From Acidobacteriota bacterium (GTDB lineage Bacteria; Acidobacteriota; Terriglobia; Terriglobales; Acidobacteriaceae), in contig JAJXYY010000042.1 of the NCBI GenBank assembly GCA_021780315.1, positions 558,001-622,000 of the forward strand: a stretch of 64,000 nucleotides of DNA. The letters are read 5' to 3'. Within the stretch, counting starts at the first letter, position 1; each line of letters begins with the position of its first letter. Shown piece by piece: positions 63,679 through 64,000 of this stretch. Under the pieces are notes generated by a model. It worked only from the letters and a program-made list of their open reading frames with translations. It was not told the origin of the DNA and ran no database searches. Position numbers and translations under genes: made by a program.

Positions 63679-64000
63679 CCCTCCTCCGCATCTTCGCTAT
63701 CATCACCATGGTTGTCCTTGGCCTGCTACCACTCCACGCCTTGGCCAGCCCCATCTGCACCTTCACCCACTCCACCATCCAACTCAGCTACCGCGGCACC
63801 CCCATCGCCGTCGATATCTATCAACCCCGCAGAACCATTCGCCCGCCTGTCCTCTTCCTCATCCACGGCAGCGCGGGCCTCTTCACCCAGCCCGCCAACT
63901 CTACCACCGACACCCTCGATAACTTCGGCGAACACACCTTCGCTCGCGCCTGCTTCCTTGTCGTCCTGCCCCACTACCTCGACGCCCTCCACCTCCGCAG
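63669..64000 (+). CDS. Exported alpha/beta-hydrolase (dienelactone-hydrolase-like), 3' end missing
   Basis: The reading frame opens at GTG 63669, or ATG 63708, and runs to the window edge. A signal peptide (LLRIFAIITMVVLGLLPLHA) precedes a beta-rich start (FTHSTIQLSYRGTPIAVDIY) and FLIHGSAG, the oxyanion-hole His-Gly of alpha/beta hydrolases. The catalytic Ser, Asp and His lie beyond the window. The GTG start overlaps the PagL stop and suggests coupling. Any link to the lipid A or envelope functions next door is inferred. Confidence 0.65.
   Translation, partial: MALTLLRIFAIITMVVLGLLPLHALASPICTFTHSTIQLSYRGTPIAVDIYQPRRTIRPPVLFLIHGSAGLFTQPANSTTDTLDNFGEHTFARACFLVVLPHYLDALHLR

Overview
The window looks like a chromosomal segment of an acidobacterium (class Terriglobia, Granulicella/Terriglobus/Edaphobacter type). 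The evidence is a strong GC bias at third codon positions, many secreted hydrolases, DUF3857/TPR proteins, a cupin that matches my memory of the Granulicella tundricola hydroxynitrile lyase almost residue for residue, and a single-strand Sec/TonB cluster. No tRNA, rRNA, CRISPR array, integrase or transposase was seen. The assignment rests on recognised protein families, not on a database search.

Layout. 1-6.6 kb: a truncated membrane protein, a DUF2251 protein, a 5'-deoxynucleotidase, a coiled-coil/zinc-ribbon protein, two unknown proteins, a secreted GH31 glycosidase and a TM2/zinc-ribbon protein. 6.8-16.6 kb: rpoD and dnaG, normally neighbours, are separated by about 6 kb of surface-polysaccharide genes (acyltransferase, GT-C-like membrane protein, flippase, two tandemly duplicated GT2 glycosyltransferases). 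16.6-25.3 kb: secreted M42 and S9 peptidases, a YXWGXW-type protein, a SpoU methyltransferase, a Y-family polymerase and a secreted (alpha/alpha)6-barrel glycosidase. 25.3-32.6 kb: a carboxyltransferase subunit of an acyl-CoA carboxylase, two cupins, a LysW-like acidic zinc protein, an M28 peptidase, a rhomboid homologue without catalytic residues and an MCP-like protein with a C-terminal Cache-like domain.

32.6-43.6 kb: aspS, hisS, a 1084-residue DUF3857/transglutaminase/TPR protein, a gamma carbonic anhydrase, rpsU, a double zinc-ribbon protein, an MBL hydrolase, a MntA-HepT toxin-antitoxin pair whose toxin gene carries an in-frame stop, then rpmA and rplU with a long leader. 43.6-52.3 kb: a GT2, dut, purL-purF (overlapping), REP-like hairpins, a Yip1 protein, and the biotin carboxylase plus biotin-carrier genes that probably complete the carboxylase begun at 25.3 kb.

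52.5-60.8 kb: one long minus-strand block in which yajC-secD-secF runs into tonB-exbB-exbD-exbD and a TPR lipoprotein gene, bounded by clear intrinsic terminators. 60.8-64 kb: a plus-strand envelope set with two translationally coupled unknown secreted proteins, a PagL-like lipid A deacylase and the start of an alpha/beta hydrolase.

No completely new system is provable from sequence alone. The best leads are the broken HepT toxin, the LysW-like protein without its usual C-terminus, the MCP with a relocated sensor domain, the polysaccharide island between dnaG and rpoD, a near-identical 15-bp palindromic element upstream of two unrelated genes, and the coupled secreted pair at 61.4-62.9 kb.
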